A stretch of 64,000 bases of DNA from Microcoleus sp036705565 (GTDB taxonomy: Bacteria > Cyanobacteriota > Cyanobacteriia > Cyanobacteriales > Microcoleaceae): assembly GCA_036705565.1 (NCBI GenBank), contig JAUBUY010000011.1. One strand, given 5' to 3'. The notes under the pieces were generated by a model, which had not been told where the DNA came from, did no database searches, and saw nothing but the letters and a program-made list of their open reading frames with translations. The position numbers and the translations under genes were made by a program. Shown piece after piece: positions 8,417 to 16,279 of the stretch. The first letter of the stretch is position 1. Every line of letters begins with the position of its first letter.

Positions 8417-8604
8417 TTTTAGATTTTAGATTTTAGATTTTAGATTGCTAAAAAGTGACTAAGCTGTTGTACATCTAATTTGACAGTCATTTTTTATACA
8501 ATTATTATTGTGGAACTGGCCCCAGAACCCGGATCTGGATTCAATTTAAATGCGTAGCAGCTTACAATTTGGTATTAACACTTTTGGGTCCAGGAAAATT
8601 AACT
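8417..8604. repeat. Spacer with TTTTAGA heptamer repeats
   Basis: Four head-to-tail TTTTAGA/GATTTTA heptamers occupy about 8419-8446. The rest of the spacer is AT-rich without a recognisable feature. The same heptamer occurs at the ends of many genes in the window. Confidence 0.6.
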
Positions 8605-9075
8605 TTAACTCAAACGAGCCGTACATTCGAGAATTAACTTTTGATTCACCAAAGCAAACGGTTGAATTTCCAAAGCGCGACGAAAAGCTTGAATAGCATT
8701 TAGGTATTCTCCCAAGGCAGCGTAGCACAAACCCAGACCGTGCAACGCCCCAAAATGCACCGGGTTCAGTTTGAGGACAATTTCGCAGTCGTCGATCGAC
8801 TTTTTATAATTTCCTTGAGTATAGTGAAGTACGGCGCGTCGGTTCCAAGCTTCCGCAAAATCCGGCGCTTCCGCAATCAATTTCGTCAGCAAATCCAAAG
8901 CGTGGTGAACATCGCCTGCATCCAGCGAAACTTGCGCTCGCCTGAGAATTTGCATCCCATAGTCACCTTTCTGGTTAAACCAAGTGTGCCAGAGTTCAGT
9001 AGTTGCCCGATCGCGAACACTTTCGTCGGACTTTTTCAAGTCTTCCAGCAGCGCCTTAAGAGATAATTCGTCCAT
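8605..9075 (-). CDS. TPR-repeat protein
   Basis: This 156-residue soluble protein has about two and a half tetratricopeptide repeats (AGDVHHALDLLTKLIAEAPDF, FAEAWNRRAVLHYTQGNY, FGALHGLGLCYAALGEY) after a charged helical N-terminus (MDELSLKALLEDLKKSDES). The start at 9075 is preferred to one 12 codons upstream because the longer form adds only a hydrophobic, basic stretch. TPR proteins scaffold protein-protein contacts; no partner is indicated. It diverges from the glycosyltransferase at 9156 with an 80-base shared promoter region. Confidence 0.8.
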   Translation of the reverse strand: MDELSLKALLEDLKKSDESVRDRATTELWHTWFNQKGDYGMQILRRAQVSLDAGDVHHALDLLTKLIAEAPDFAEAWNRRAVLHYTQGNYKKSIDDCEIVLKLNPVHFGALHGLGLCYAALGEYLNAIQAFRRALEIQPFALVNQKLILECTARLS

Positions 9076-9155
9076 AGGTGCGAAGATTGTAAAAAAAAAA
9101 CGTTTTATCAATCAATTTTATCGCGCAAGCGGCAAATTTATTTATCCCACATCCC

Positions 9156-10577
9156 ATGAAGATTTTAATGCTTTCCTCAACTTTTCCCTATCCGCCCAGC
9201 CGCGGAGGAACTCAGGTAAGGACGTTTAATTTATTACAATACTTGAGCCAGCGACATGAGGTAATTCTCGGCACTGTACGATCGCCCGATGTCACCGACG
9301 CACAAATCGACGCATTGCGCCAGCAAGTCACAGAATTAGCAGTTTTTCCCAACCCGCGATTACCCCCCCAACCCCCCCTTGCTAAGGGGGGGCTAAGACT
9401 CCACCAGGAGACTGAGGAAGGATTCTTACCTCCCCCCCTTAACAAGGGGGGGACTGAGGGGGGGTTATTTCCTGCCCTTAACCAGGGGCTTGAGGAGGGC
9501 TTCTTGCCTCCCCCCCTTAACAAGGGGGGGACTGAGGGGGGTTTCTCTGAAATAATAGGAAAATTCCACAGATTCGGTCGATTTTTGTTGTCCGGGACAC
9601 CTCCGAACGTCCTCTCAAGCTACTCCCAAGCAATGCAGAATTGGGCAGACGAATTAGTAACAGCAGGCAAATGCGATGTTGTCACCTGCGAGCACAGCGT
9701 TAACGAGATTTACGTGCGTCCAGAATGGCGACAAAAAGTGCTGACAGTGGCAAACATTCACAGTTCCGTTTGGGGAACTTGCAGGGAAATGTTAGCAACC
9801 GGCACCTCGGAAAAACCCCTGCGGGATCGACTAAATTTACCCCTACTCGCCCGCTACGAAAAACGCTACTGTTCCAAATTCTCCCGCATTGTGGCGACAA
9901 CATCCACAGACAGAGAGCAACTCCTCGAATTACTGTTGCCTCCGGTTCGAGTGCCAGGAAAACAAGATTTTTTTGTACCTCCCATAGATGTAATTCCTAA
10001 CGGCGTGGATTTAACTCAATTTCCGTACCGGTCGATCGATCCGGGAGGACACACCTTAATTTTTGCAGGCGCAATGAACAATTTGCCCAATATTGACGCG
10101 GCGCGGTTTCTCAGTTTGCAAATACTGCCGCCTTTGCAGCAGCGCTATCGGGATGCTACCCTCACCCTAGTCGGGGCTTCGCCAGTCCCGGAAGTGCTCG
10201 CCTTGGGAGAACTTCCCGGAATTCAAGTAGTAGGTCGGGTGCAAAGGGTGGCAGAATATTTGCATCAAGCTGCTGTTTGTGTGGTGCCGATGCGGATAGG
10301 TTTTGGGATTAAAAATAAAACTTTGGAGGCGATGGCTGCGGGAACTCCCGTGGTTGCTAGCGATCGAGGTTTGGAGGGTTTAGCCGTCGATGGCGGCCCA
10401 CAACTGATAAGGGCCTTGCGGGCGAACAATGTTCAGGAGTATGTTGAGGCGATCGCCAGTTTGTTTGAAAATCAGCAGCTAAGACAGGAGCTCTCTGTCA
10501 ACGCGCGATCGCTCGTTGACAGCCAATACACTTGGGATATCATAGGTCGGCAGTACGATCGGCTATTGCAATTTTAA
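9156..10577 (+). CDS. Glycosyltransferase family 4 (GT-B) with in-frame repeat insertion
   Basis: The 473-residue protein has a GT-B fold: N-terminal Gly-rich loop SRGGTQVRTF, then FAGAMNNLPN, VGRVQ, and the nucleotide-sugar-binding region GFGIKNKTLEAMAAGTPVVAS, typical of retaining GT4 enzymes that use nucleotide sugars at the membrane. Residues ~68-130 are an anomaly: they are encoded by three copies of the CCCCCCTTAACAAGGGGGGG spacer repeat (9361-9543), giving Pro/Gly-rich units such as LPPPLNKGGTEGG. The frame stays open, so the enzyme probably carries a disordered ~60-residue loop between secondary-structure elements of the N-terminal lobe. Whether it is functional is untested. The gene ends close to the next ORF, with which it may be co-transcribed. 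Confidence 0.85.
   Translation: MKILMLSSTFPYPPSRGGTQVRTFNLLQYLSQRHEVILGTVRSPDVTDAQIDALRQQVTELAVFPNPRLPPQPPLAKGGLRLHQETEEGFLPPPLNKGGTEGGLFPALNQGLEEGFLPPPLNKGGTEGGFSEIIGKFHRFGRFLLSGTPPNVLSSYSQAMQNWADELVTAGKCDVVTCEHSVNEIYVRPEWRQKVLTVANIHSSVWGTCREMLATGTSEKPLRDRLNLPLLARYEKRYCSKFSRIVATTSTDREQLLELLLPPVRVPGKQDFFVPPIDVIPNGVDLTQFPYRSIDPGGHTLIFAGAMNNLPNIDAARFLSLQILPPLQQRYRDATLTLVGASPVPEVLALGELPGIQVVGRVQRVAEYLHQAAVCVVPMRIGFGIKNKTLEAMAAGTPVVASDRGLEGLAVDGGPQLIRALRANNVQEYVEAIASLFENQQLRQELSVNARSLVDSQYTWDIIGRQYDRLLQF
9361..9543. repeat. CCCCCTTAACAAGGGGG repeats inside a coding sequence
   Basis: One diverged and two near-identical copies of a G/C-run palindrome (cores around 9374, 9434 and 9513) sit in frame within the glycosyltransferase. 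They match the intergenic hairpin families at 3062-3268 and 61210-61260. Each full copy ends GGGACTGAGGGGGG. Confidence 0.8.
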
Positions 10578-10611
10578 ACTCTAAATTCTAAAATCTAAAT
10601 TCTAAAATGGC

Positions 10612-12534
10612 ATGATGGAACACAAAATTAACCCCTCAAAAAATCGAGCCAAACCCCCAGAAAATCCCAAAGTTGCTCCTCCCCCGACAAGACGCCGTCG
10701 CCAAACCCGACGCCCCAAAAATCTTCAAGAGTCCCCGCTTCCAATACCTACTCCCCGAACTCGCGCCAGATATCCCTGGAAAAGACTGATAGCTAATTTG
10801 ACAGCCCTCAGCATCTTGGGTGGCTGTGCAGCTTTAATGGGAGGCGGCGCTTGGCTGAGTTATCAGCTAATTGTCGATCCCAATGGCAACAAGTTGATCT
10901 CTCAATTTGTGCCGGAATGGTCGCGCCTGCCTACAGGTAGCAGAGATTCGATCCAAACTCTCGATCAAATCAAAGCCAGCATCCGCAAATTGGGATTCGT
11001 AACCGGAGAAGCCCTGCCGCTTCCCGTCGATCAATCCCGCGATAATTCTATTGCCGATTTGCTATTACCGGTGATGGTAGAAAGAACTGTTAAGGCTTCT
11101 ACTGTTTGCAAAAATCCTTGTCGTCAAATTGTCGAACTTCGGGTGTACAAGCGAGTGCAATTTCCCGATCGCAGTTCCGATAAAGAGCAGTATTTCCAAC
11201 TAGCAAGTTCTGTGAATGTAGAAGGCCCTGCAGAATCTTTTGTCATTGCTTCTTTAGCTGACTCTACATCTAACAATCAAGCCTCCAATCAGTCGCTACC
11301 CCTAACAGAACTGCGCCGCTTTGATGGCAAGCCCCCCGCATCGGGCATTTGGTTTAATGTCAGCGGTCAACTAAAGCAGGGCGACAAGAAAATTCCCTAC
11401 GGACAAGTCGTTCGCTACAACCCCAGCCAAAATCATTTAATGCCGCTGTTGGAGTGGGCGAGTGCGGCTGGACAACCGCCGAATTGGCAGCAAATTGTTA
11501 AGGGCGAAAACCCGCAGTTGGCGATCGACCAAACAGTTGGTTTAGAGCCGCAATTTACCCTTTATCAAATTGGCCCGCGCAAATTTTTGCCCAACCCAGT
11601 TCAGTTAACGGCGATTTCTTTAGAAGAAATTGCCTTCAATGACGAGACTTACAAAAATGGGCTGCGACTGGCGAAAAGCGGCCTGTGGTCTCCAGCATTA
11701 AATGTCATGCGTGTGGCGAAGGGGAAAGCCGGCAAAAATTGGCCCGCAGTCGCGCAAGCTCAGCTAGAAACGATCGAATTTCACGCTAAAATCACTCGGG
11801 CTCAGGCGATCGCATCTTGGGCCAGTCCCGGTCAACAAGTTCTCGCAGAATTAATCGACGGCCGCTGGACTGAAGCTTTGCAAGTATTTGAAGCCGATCC
11901 GAGCAACTCTCACGAAATAGCCACAACCCTCAAAAATGACAGCGGGCGGATCTGGAACCGCATCGACGCCGCCTTGAGAGTGAATGCCGCTGACGCCGAT
12001 GTCAAGGCTTGGGGCGCCCTGATTGTAGCTTCTCAAGACGGCACTCGCGAAGCGATGAATTGGCTCGACCAGCAATCAGATACTGACAGCGAAACAAGAA
12101 CTCGAATTCGGAATTTGGTCAACAAACTTCAGGAAGCAGTTTCTCAGGCGGAAAGTTTAGAAGACCACAAAAGTCAAATTATGGGTTCTGCTACTTTAAT
12201 TAACAGTGTCAATCCCGCTGAGTGGCTGGAACCAGAACCGAACAATGAGTTAAAATTGGCAGGAGAACAAGTTTGGTATCAGGTGCAGGTAGCAAGTTTT
12301 TACGACGGTAGCCGCTGGGTTAATTCACCATTTTCTGATGTACAAGTGAGTTCTTTTCCTGCTACTCAAGTCAAGTGGCTCTGGGGGCGGCTAGGATTAC
12401 AGGCTGACCCCAAGATTAAGATTGAGGTAGCGATGGCTAACGGTCAACAAAGAGTTGCTGTGGGAACGGTGAAAGCAGTGCAGATTCAAGACGGAAGTCT
12501 GCGCTTGCTGGCGGCGGTTGACAAGCGATCGTAA
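10612..12534 (+). CDS. Large membrane-anchored protein of unknown function
   Basis: I do not recognise this 640-residue protein. Residues 1-55 are Pro/Arg/Lys-rich and probably cytoplasmic, residues ~60-85 form one membrane helix (TALSILGGCAALMGGGAWLSY), and the remainder is predicted outside the membrane, with mixed alpha/beta character and no enzyme motif. Two adjacent ATGs (10612, 10615) are possible starts. It follows the GT4 gene by 34 bases containing TCTAAATTCTAAAA heptamer-like repeats, so the two may be co-expressed, which suggests an envelope or polysaccharide-export role (inference). Single-helix proteins of this layout are common and poorly characterised in filamentous cyanobacteria. 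Confidence 0.75.
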   Translation: MMEHKINPSKNRAKPPENPKVAPPPTRRRRQTRRPKNLQESPLPIPTPRTRARYPWKRLIANLTALSILGGCAALMGGGAWLSYQLIVDPNGNKLISQFVPEWSRLPTGSRDSIQTLDQIKASIRKLGFVTGEALPLPVDQSRDNSIADLLLPVMVERTVKASTVCKNPCRQIVELRVYKRVQFPDRSSDKEQYFQLASSVNVEGPAESFVIASLADSTSNNQASNQSLPLTELRRFDGKPPASGIWFNVSGQLKQGDKKIPYGQVVRYNPSQNHLMPLLEWASAAGQPPNWQQIVKGENPQLAIDQTVGLEPQFTLYQIGPRKFLPNPVQLTAISLEEIAFNDETYKNGLRLAKSGLWSPALNVMRVAKGKAGKNWPAVAQAQLETIEFHAKITRAQAIASWASPGQQVLAELIDGRWTEALQVFEADPSNSHEIATTLKNDSGRIWNRIDAALRVNAADADVKAWGALIVASQDGTREAMNWLDQQSDTDSETRTRIRNLVNKLQEAVSQAESLEDHKSQIMGSATLINSVNPAEWLEPEPNNELKLAGEQVWYQVQVASFYDGSRWVNSPFSDVQVSSFPATQVKWLWGRLGLQADPKIKIEVAMANGQQRVAVGTVKAVQIQDGSLRLLAAVDKRS

Positions 12535-12618
12535 TCTGGCAGAAAGCCTTCGGCAGATAGAACAGTCCCGGAGACACTCTTGATATTACAGCGGATTCCA
12601 GGTTTATAAAGTACACCC

Positions 12619-12683
12619 CAGAAACCGGGTTTCTTCTGGATTTCTCGCCAGAAACCGGTTTTATTCAAGAAACCCGGTTTCTC
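12619..12683. repeat. AGAAACCGGGTTTCT hairpin repeat
   Basis: AGAAACCGGGTTTCT near 12620-12635 is followed by GCCAGAAACCGGTTTT and AGAAACCCGGTTTCT at 12669-12683. Each unit is itself a palindrome and they can also pair with one another. This is a member of a family found at 12838, 21391, 21614, 25760, 45945 and, more diverged, 61070. Confidence 0.7.
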
Positions 12684-12710
12684 TGTACTTCACTTACCTG
12701 GAAAGTGCTG

Positions 12711-12829
12711 TATGTCCGGTCGATTACCCATAATACGGTAGGGGATCCCCTCACGAAAAATATCTGCCAATAAATGACAATCTCAAAAACCCGCCCTTTT
12801 AATCGCGGTCACTCGATCGGACATGATAT
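12711..12829. repeat. MITE-like inverted-repeat element, family 1, copy 2
   Basis: The unit starts TATGTCCGGTCGATTACCC and ends TCGATCGGACATGATAT, matching the ends of the 421-548 element, and shares its internal GACAATCTCAAAAACCCGCC. It is non-coding and flanked on both sides by CCGGGTTT hairpin repeats. Confidence 0.6.
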
Positions 12830-12837
12830 GACACAAA

Positions 12838-12905
12838 GAAACCGGGTTTTTTTACCATTTCTGCCGATCGCAACAGAAGTATTTTCGTAAAAAAACCCGG
12901 CTTCC
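12838..12905. repeat. AGAAACCGGGTTTTTT hairpin repeat
   Basis: The left arm GAAACCGGGTTTTTTT and right arm AAAAAAACCCGGCTTC enclose ~35 bases, giving a long stable hairpin with a T-run. It could terminate transcription from the upstream gene but belongs to a dispersed repeat family. Confidence 0.65.
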
Positions 12906-13041
12906 TTCCACCTGTACGTCCAAAACTCGGAAAAAGGAAAATTCTTTCTCTTGCCTCTCCCGCAACTCGGACAACAATGCAGACAAAAATTTTGTTAATT
13001 TAATTAATTAACACAACCTGTGCACAAAAAACCCACAGATG

Positions 13042-13188
13042 TCAAATCGCGCCCTTTTTAGAGAGTGCTGCAATCATCTGCCGTTTCACTGCTTTAGCCC
13101 AAAGCTCAAACTCCAAACTGTTGATATTCTGAATTTTCACTTCCTCAACAGGCTGAGTTGGGGCTTCCTTCTGTGCTGTAGTCTCCAT
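13042..13188 (-). CDS. Small protein of 48 residues, unknown function
   Basis: An ATG at 13188 opens a 48-codon frame ending TGA at 13042-13044. The product begins METTAQKEAPTQPVEEVK and continues NSLEFELWAKAVKRQM to end SKKGAI: a charged N-terminus then an amphipathic helix with no membrane segment. GAGGGA stands 7 bases upstream as a ribosome site. The amino acid composition is protein-like, whereas the opposite-strand frame (13039-13263) is cysteine- and phenylalanine-rich and unconvincing. I do not recognise the family. The AT-rich 13189-13507 upstream region may contain its promoter. Confidence 0.55.
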   Translation of the reverse strand: METTAQKEAPTQPVEEVKIQNINSLEFELWAKAVKRQMIAALSKKGAI

Positions 13189-13507
13189 TGTTTTTTCCCT
13201 CGTCAAAAAATGTTAGTAGTCGCTCGCAAACGCTTAGCATCATACATCTATTTTAATAACTAATTCTGGCAAGAAATTACACTAAAGGCATAGAATTTAA
13301 CCATAAAATGCAGTAAATACATCTAGATCATGCAATTTACGAATTTAATGTAATAAAACCCTACAAGCCATGTTATATATAGGCTTTTCTTGACATTAAA
13401 ATTTTACAACTTACATTATATCGCACTATCAAACCACTGCTTATGTTAGTAAAGTTATTTTTAAATGAATGTATTGACATATACAGCAGAAAATAATTTT
13501 ATTGAAT
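13189..13507. other. AT-rich spacer, nothing recognised
   Basis: The region is strongly AT-rich, with runs such as TTATATATAGGC around 13375 and no ORF, hairpin or repeat of note. It may provide the promoter for the small protein at 13042-13188. Confidence 0.3.
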
Positions 13508-14143
13508 TCACATAGTCCCGTAAAGTCGATCGCCCGCATCTCCCAGTCCGGGTACAATATAGCCATGCTCGTCCAAACACTCGTCAACAGCAGCCGTATA
13601 AATCTGCACGTCAGGGTGTTGTTCGTGAAAGTGCCCCACTCCCTCCGGTGCCGCCAGCAAGCACAAAAATTTAATAGACTTCGGATGAACTTCTTTCAGC
13701 CTATCCACTGCCGCCACTGCTGAATTACCAGTAGCCAGCATCGGATCGACAATTAAAACATCTCGCTGTTCGATATCCTGGGGAACTTTGAAATAATATT
13801 CAATCACCATCCGAGTTGTCGGATCGCGGTACAAACCAATATGTCCTACCCTCGCAGACGGAATCAGCTCTAAAATACTATCTAACAGTCCCTGACCAGC
13901 ACGCATAATCGAAATAATCACAATTTTCTTTTCAGCAGCCAGCACCGGTGCATTCATTTTCGCGATCGGCGTTTCTATTTGTTCGTATTTTAGCGGCAAA
14001 TCTCGCGTCACTTCATAGGCTAGCAGCATTCCAATCTCTTTGAGCAATTGGCGAAATTTCGCCGTACTCGTTTGAGTTTGCCGCATCAGAGTTAACTTGT
14101 GCTGTATCAAAGGATGGTCAATGACAGTAACTTTAGCACTCAT
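13508..14143 (-). CDS. upp: Uracil phosphoribosyltransferase
   Basis: The 211-residue protein carries the PRPP-binding motif VDPMLATGNSA (~residues 132-142), the Upp flexible loop region TRDLPLKYEQIETP, ISIMRAGQGLLDS and the C-terminal uracil-binding YIVPGLGDAGDRLYGT. It makes UMP from uracil and PRPP in the cytosol. Length and motifs are normal for the family and the ATG at 14143 gives the standard MSAKVTVIDHPLIQHKL opening. It lies on the same strand as urc4, the cyclase gene and urc1 but is separated from urc4 by ~890 bases of repeats. In the URC uracil-degradation pathway a UPRTase performs an essential step, so its location fits that use as well as salvage. Confidence 0.96.
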   Translation of the reverse strand: MSAKVTVIDHPLIQHKLTLMRQTQTSTAKFRQLLKEIGMLLAYEVTRDLPLKYEQIETPIAKMNAPVLAAEKKIVIISIMRAGQGLLDSILELIPSARVGHIGLYRDPTTRMVIEYYFKVPQDIEQRDVLIVDPMLATGNSAVAAVDRLKEVHPKSIKFLCLLAAPEGVGHFHEQHPDVQIYTAAVDECLDEHGYIVPGLGDAGDRLYGTM

Positions 14144-14338
14144 TTTTTTGAATAATTAATTGGCTTTATTATAACTTATCAGCCATCGAGGCATTCTTGA
14201 CGCAAAAAAAAACCGATTTCTGCGGCCCCTGCGTCCTGGACTACTTATATCAAACCCTATTGAAAACACGAATACCGCGCGAATAAAATTGCTCCGACAA
14301 TTACCTTTCATCCCCCCAGAGCGACACTAAGGAATGAA

Positions 14339-14419
14339 AATTAAATAACTTCCACAAGATTGTGGGACGGGCGGGACGCCCATCCCACAATAACAATTAA
14401 AATTGTAAGTTATTTAATT
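14339..14419. repeat. MITE-like element, family 2, copy B (short form)
   Basis: The 81-bp unit runs from AATTAAATAACTT to AAGTTATTTAATT with interior TGTGGGACGGGCGGGACGCCCATCCCACA. It shares its right-hand ~35 bases (CCCACAATAACAATTAAAATTG) with the 111-bp copy at 30376 but lacks ~30 internal bases, as expected of an internal-deletion derivative. Confidence 0.65.
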
Positions 14420-14647
14420 CGCGATCCTAAGCCAGTTTTAAATCGGAATCTCAGGGGCCAAACTAACTACAATGTTCGAGATAGCTTAGCCACTATAGCG
14501 AATGTTTGGTCTCGCTGTGGTGATAGTGTAAATATGAGAGTAAATGCTGCAATGACAGCCCGCGGTGCCGGCATGGCCACCGTTGACTCCTTCGATTTGG
14601 CTCATCGCGGTTTAGTTTATCGCGTCAAATATCGCACTTGCCGCTAA
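14420..14647 (+). pseudogene. Truncated coding remnant, C-terminal ~75 codons
   Basis: Immediately after the family 2 element an open frame reads RDPKPVLNRNLRGQTNYN, then VRDSLATIANVWSRCG, and ends LVYRVKYRTCR before TAA at 14645. The composition is protein-like, but there is no start codon or ribosome site on the native side of the repeat, where the frame continues only into repeat sequence. I read it as the 3' end of a gene whose 5' part was lost when the element inserted or recombined. I do not recognise the family. A chance frame cannot be excluded. Confidence 0.3.
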
Positions 14648-14699
14648 GCAGCTTGTTGGGAGTGTAGTGTGAGGTATAGTTTTCAGGTTTGAATTTGGA

Positions 14700-14812
14700 A
14701 TTTTTAATTTTAAGTTGGAAGAGGGAATAAATTTCCCTCTTCCTTCTTGCTTCTTCCCTCTTTCTTCTTCCCTCTTGCTTCTTCCCTCTTCTTGACATCC
14801 GTTACATCTGAT
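14700..14812. repeat. CTTCCCTCTT low-complexity run and ACATCCGTTACATCTG repeats
   Basis: Polypyrimidine repeats built on CTTCTTCCCTCTT occupy about 14720-14795, followed by GACATCCGTTACATCTG. The reverse complement of the same pair of motifs (GGAAGAAGG and TAACGGATGTAACGG) recurs at 40131-40250 and, in frame, inside the nuclease at 49485-51335. Confidence 0.6.
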
Positions 14813-14915
14813 ATCTTGCACCATTGTCAGCAACAGGCTTTTCGGCCTGTTCCACAAGAAAATCTACTCTTTGTGGAACGGGCCGAAGAGCCCGTTCTTG
14901 AGAATGGTGCAAGAT
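14813..14915. repeat. MITE-like inverted-repeat element, family 3, copy 1
   Basis: The unit opens ATCTTGCACCATTGTCAGCA and closes with the reverse complement-like GAGAATGGTGCAAGAT. Inside it the palindromic arms AACAGGCTTTTCGGCCTGTT and AACGGGCCGAAGAGCCCGTT face each other across ~25 bases. A second copy is at 20450-20602. It is followed by further TTACATCCGT repeats up to ~15025. Confidence 0.65.
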
Positions 14916-15031
14916 GTGAGTTACATCCGTTACATCCGTCGAGCGAATCCGTTGCCGAACTTCCCTTTTCCTTCTTCCTGACATCCGTTATATCCGTCGA
15001 GCGAATCCGTTGCCGAACTTCCTTCTTCCCT

Positions 15032-16279
15032 CTAAAACACAGTCCCGTCACTTTCAATCTGAATTGGCGGCACTCCACCAGGCCTCAATTCGCCCGCAAT
15101 TTTCCGCCCCGCCGCCCAAGTTCCTCCTTGCAAAATCTTCACCAGCGGCAATTCTTCCGCACTCAAATGCAGCTTTTCTCGAATAGCAGCGGCAATTTTA
15201 TCTAAAAGATTCACAGTCAGCGATCGCCATTCTACTATAACTTCCGAACCAGGCAAGTAACTCTGTGCAAAAATAGCCGAATCTTTGGGCTGCAGCAGCC
15301 CGATATCCAAACACAAACCGCCGTTGCGGTACTCCGGCAATCCCGTTAACTCATCCAATCCCGCGACTTCTAAACCAACTTCTTGCAGCGGTTCCAACAG
15401 CGAATAAGTCAACCACTGCGAGAGTTTGTGAAACGGCACCAATTCATCTCCCAGATTTTCTCCTGTTAAAGCCGGATGCCGCCAAACATCGCCTAAATTA
15501 ACGCCACCAATTGCATATCTTCCCGGCCAAATTTCCCCAAAACCTGTCAAAACAGCGCTCAATACTTCAGTAGCATTCACAGTTTTGTCTCCCGAAACCC
15601 GACTGTCGAGCAAGTATTTTGCCAAATTGCCGGGACGCGGGTTTTCGCTACCAAATAATAATGGATGCTGGCAAATCGCCTTCCCCAAACGCTGCAATAA
15701 TTCTAATCTGCCTGTTAAACCAACTAGCGGATTGTCTCGACTTACCTGAAATCCAGCAGCTAAGGCTTCTAGTTTTAATTGAGAAAGTCCGCGAAAATCA
15801 GCTTGCCAAGGAAAATCGGGATTGCTGGAAAAAACACCTTGACAAAACATCCGCAAGCTGGCTATTGCTAACCCTTCAGAACGGCGGTAAACCTGTCCGG
15901 TTTCGGATTCGCAATACTGCCAATCTGCACCAGCACCGGCATCAAGCAAAACGCTGACAATGGCTAAATCAAATTTGATCTTAGCTTGCTCTATGAGTGC
16001 AAATTTGGCTATTGCTGCATCCAATTCGGCGATTCGCGACAAGTTGCCGGCTTCAAAATGTCGCCAGCGACTGTGAAAGGGAATGTTAAAATCGGGATAT
16101 TGTTGGCGCGTGGTGTCAATTACATAATTTGCTGCTTTGTCGAGTTGGGATAAATCGACACGGAAGTAGCGAAGTTTGTCCTGGCTGGCTAAATCAAAAA
16201 GCCGATCGCACTTTTGACGAATAGCAGCCGGCGTTCTCAGATATTCTACAGTCTCAAGTTCACTATTGCCCAAGTTCAT
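15032..16279 (-). CDS. urc4: URC4 family protein (DUF1688), uracil catabolism
   Basis: This 415-residue cytoplasmic protein matches the DUF1688/URC4 family: YLRTPAAIRQKC at the N-terminus, VPFHKLSQWLTYSLLEPL and the closing GGTWAAGRKIAGELRPGG, with a GLTGRLELLQRLG segment in the middle. In the yeast Lachancea kluyveri URC4 is needed, with URC1 and a uracil phosphoribosyltransferase, for a uracil-degradation route that opens the pyrimidine ring at the nucleotide level; its chemistry is not well defined. Length is as expected for the family. Its ATG overlaps the stop of the upstream cyclase gene by 4 bases, so the two are translationally coupled. With urc1 and upp nearby, the context strongly supports the assignment. 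Confidence 0.88.
   Translation of the reverse strand: MNLGNSELETVEYLRTPAAIRQKCDRLFDLASQDKLRYFRVDLSQLDKAANYVIDTTRQQYPDFNIPFHSRWRHFEAGNLSRIAELDAAIAKFALIEQAKIKFDLAIVSVLLDAGAGADWQYCESETGQVYRRSEGLAIASLRMFCQGVFSSNPDFPWQADFRGLSQLKLEALAAGFQVSRDNPLVGLTGRLELLQRLGKAICQHPLLFGSENPRPGNLAKYLLDSRVSGDKTVNATEVLSAVLTGFGEIWPGRYAIGGVNLGDVWRHPALTGENLGDELVPFHKLSQWLTYSLLEPLQEVGLEVAGLDELTGLPEYRNGGLCLDIGLLQPKDSAIFAQSYLPGSEVIVEWRSLTVNLLDKIAAAIREKLHLSAEELPLVKILQGGTWAAGRKIAGELRPGGVPPIQIESDGTVF

Noticed and set aside
13039..13263. A 74-codon plus-strand frame
   Set aside because: Cys/Phe/Leu-biased composition and opposite a better small gene at 13042-13188.
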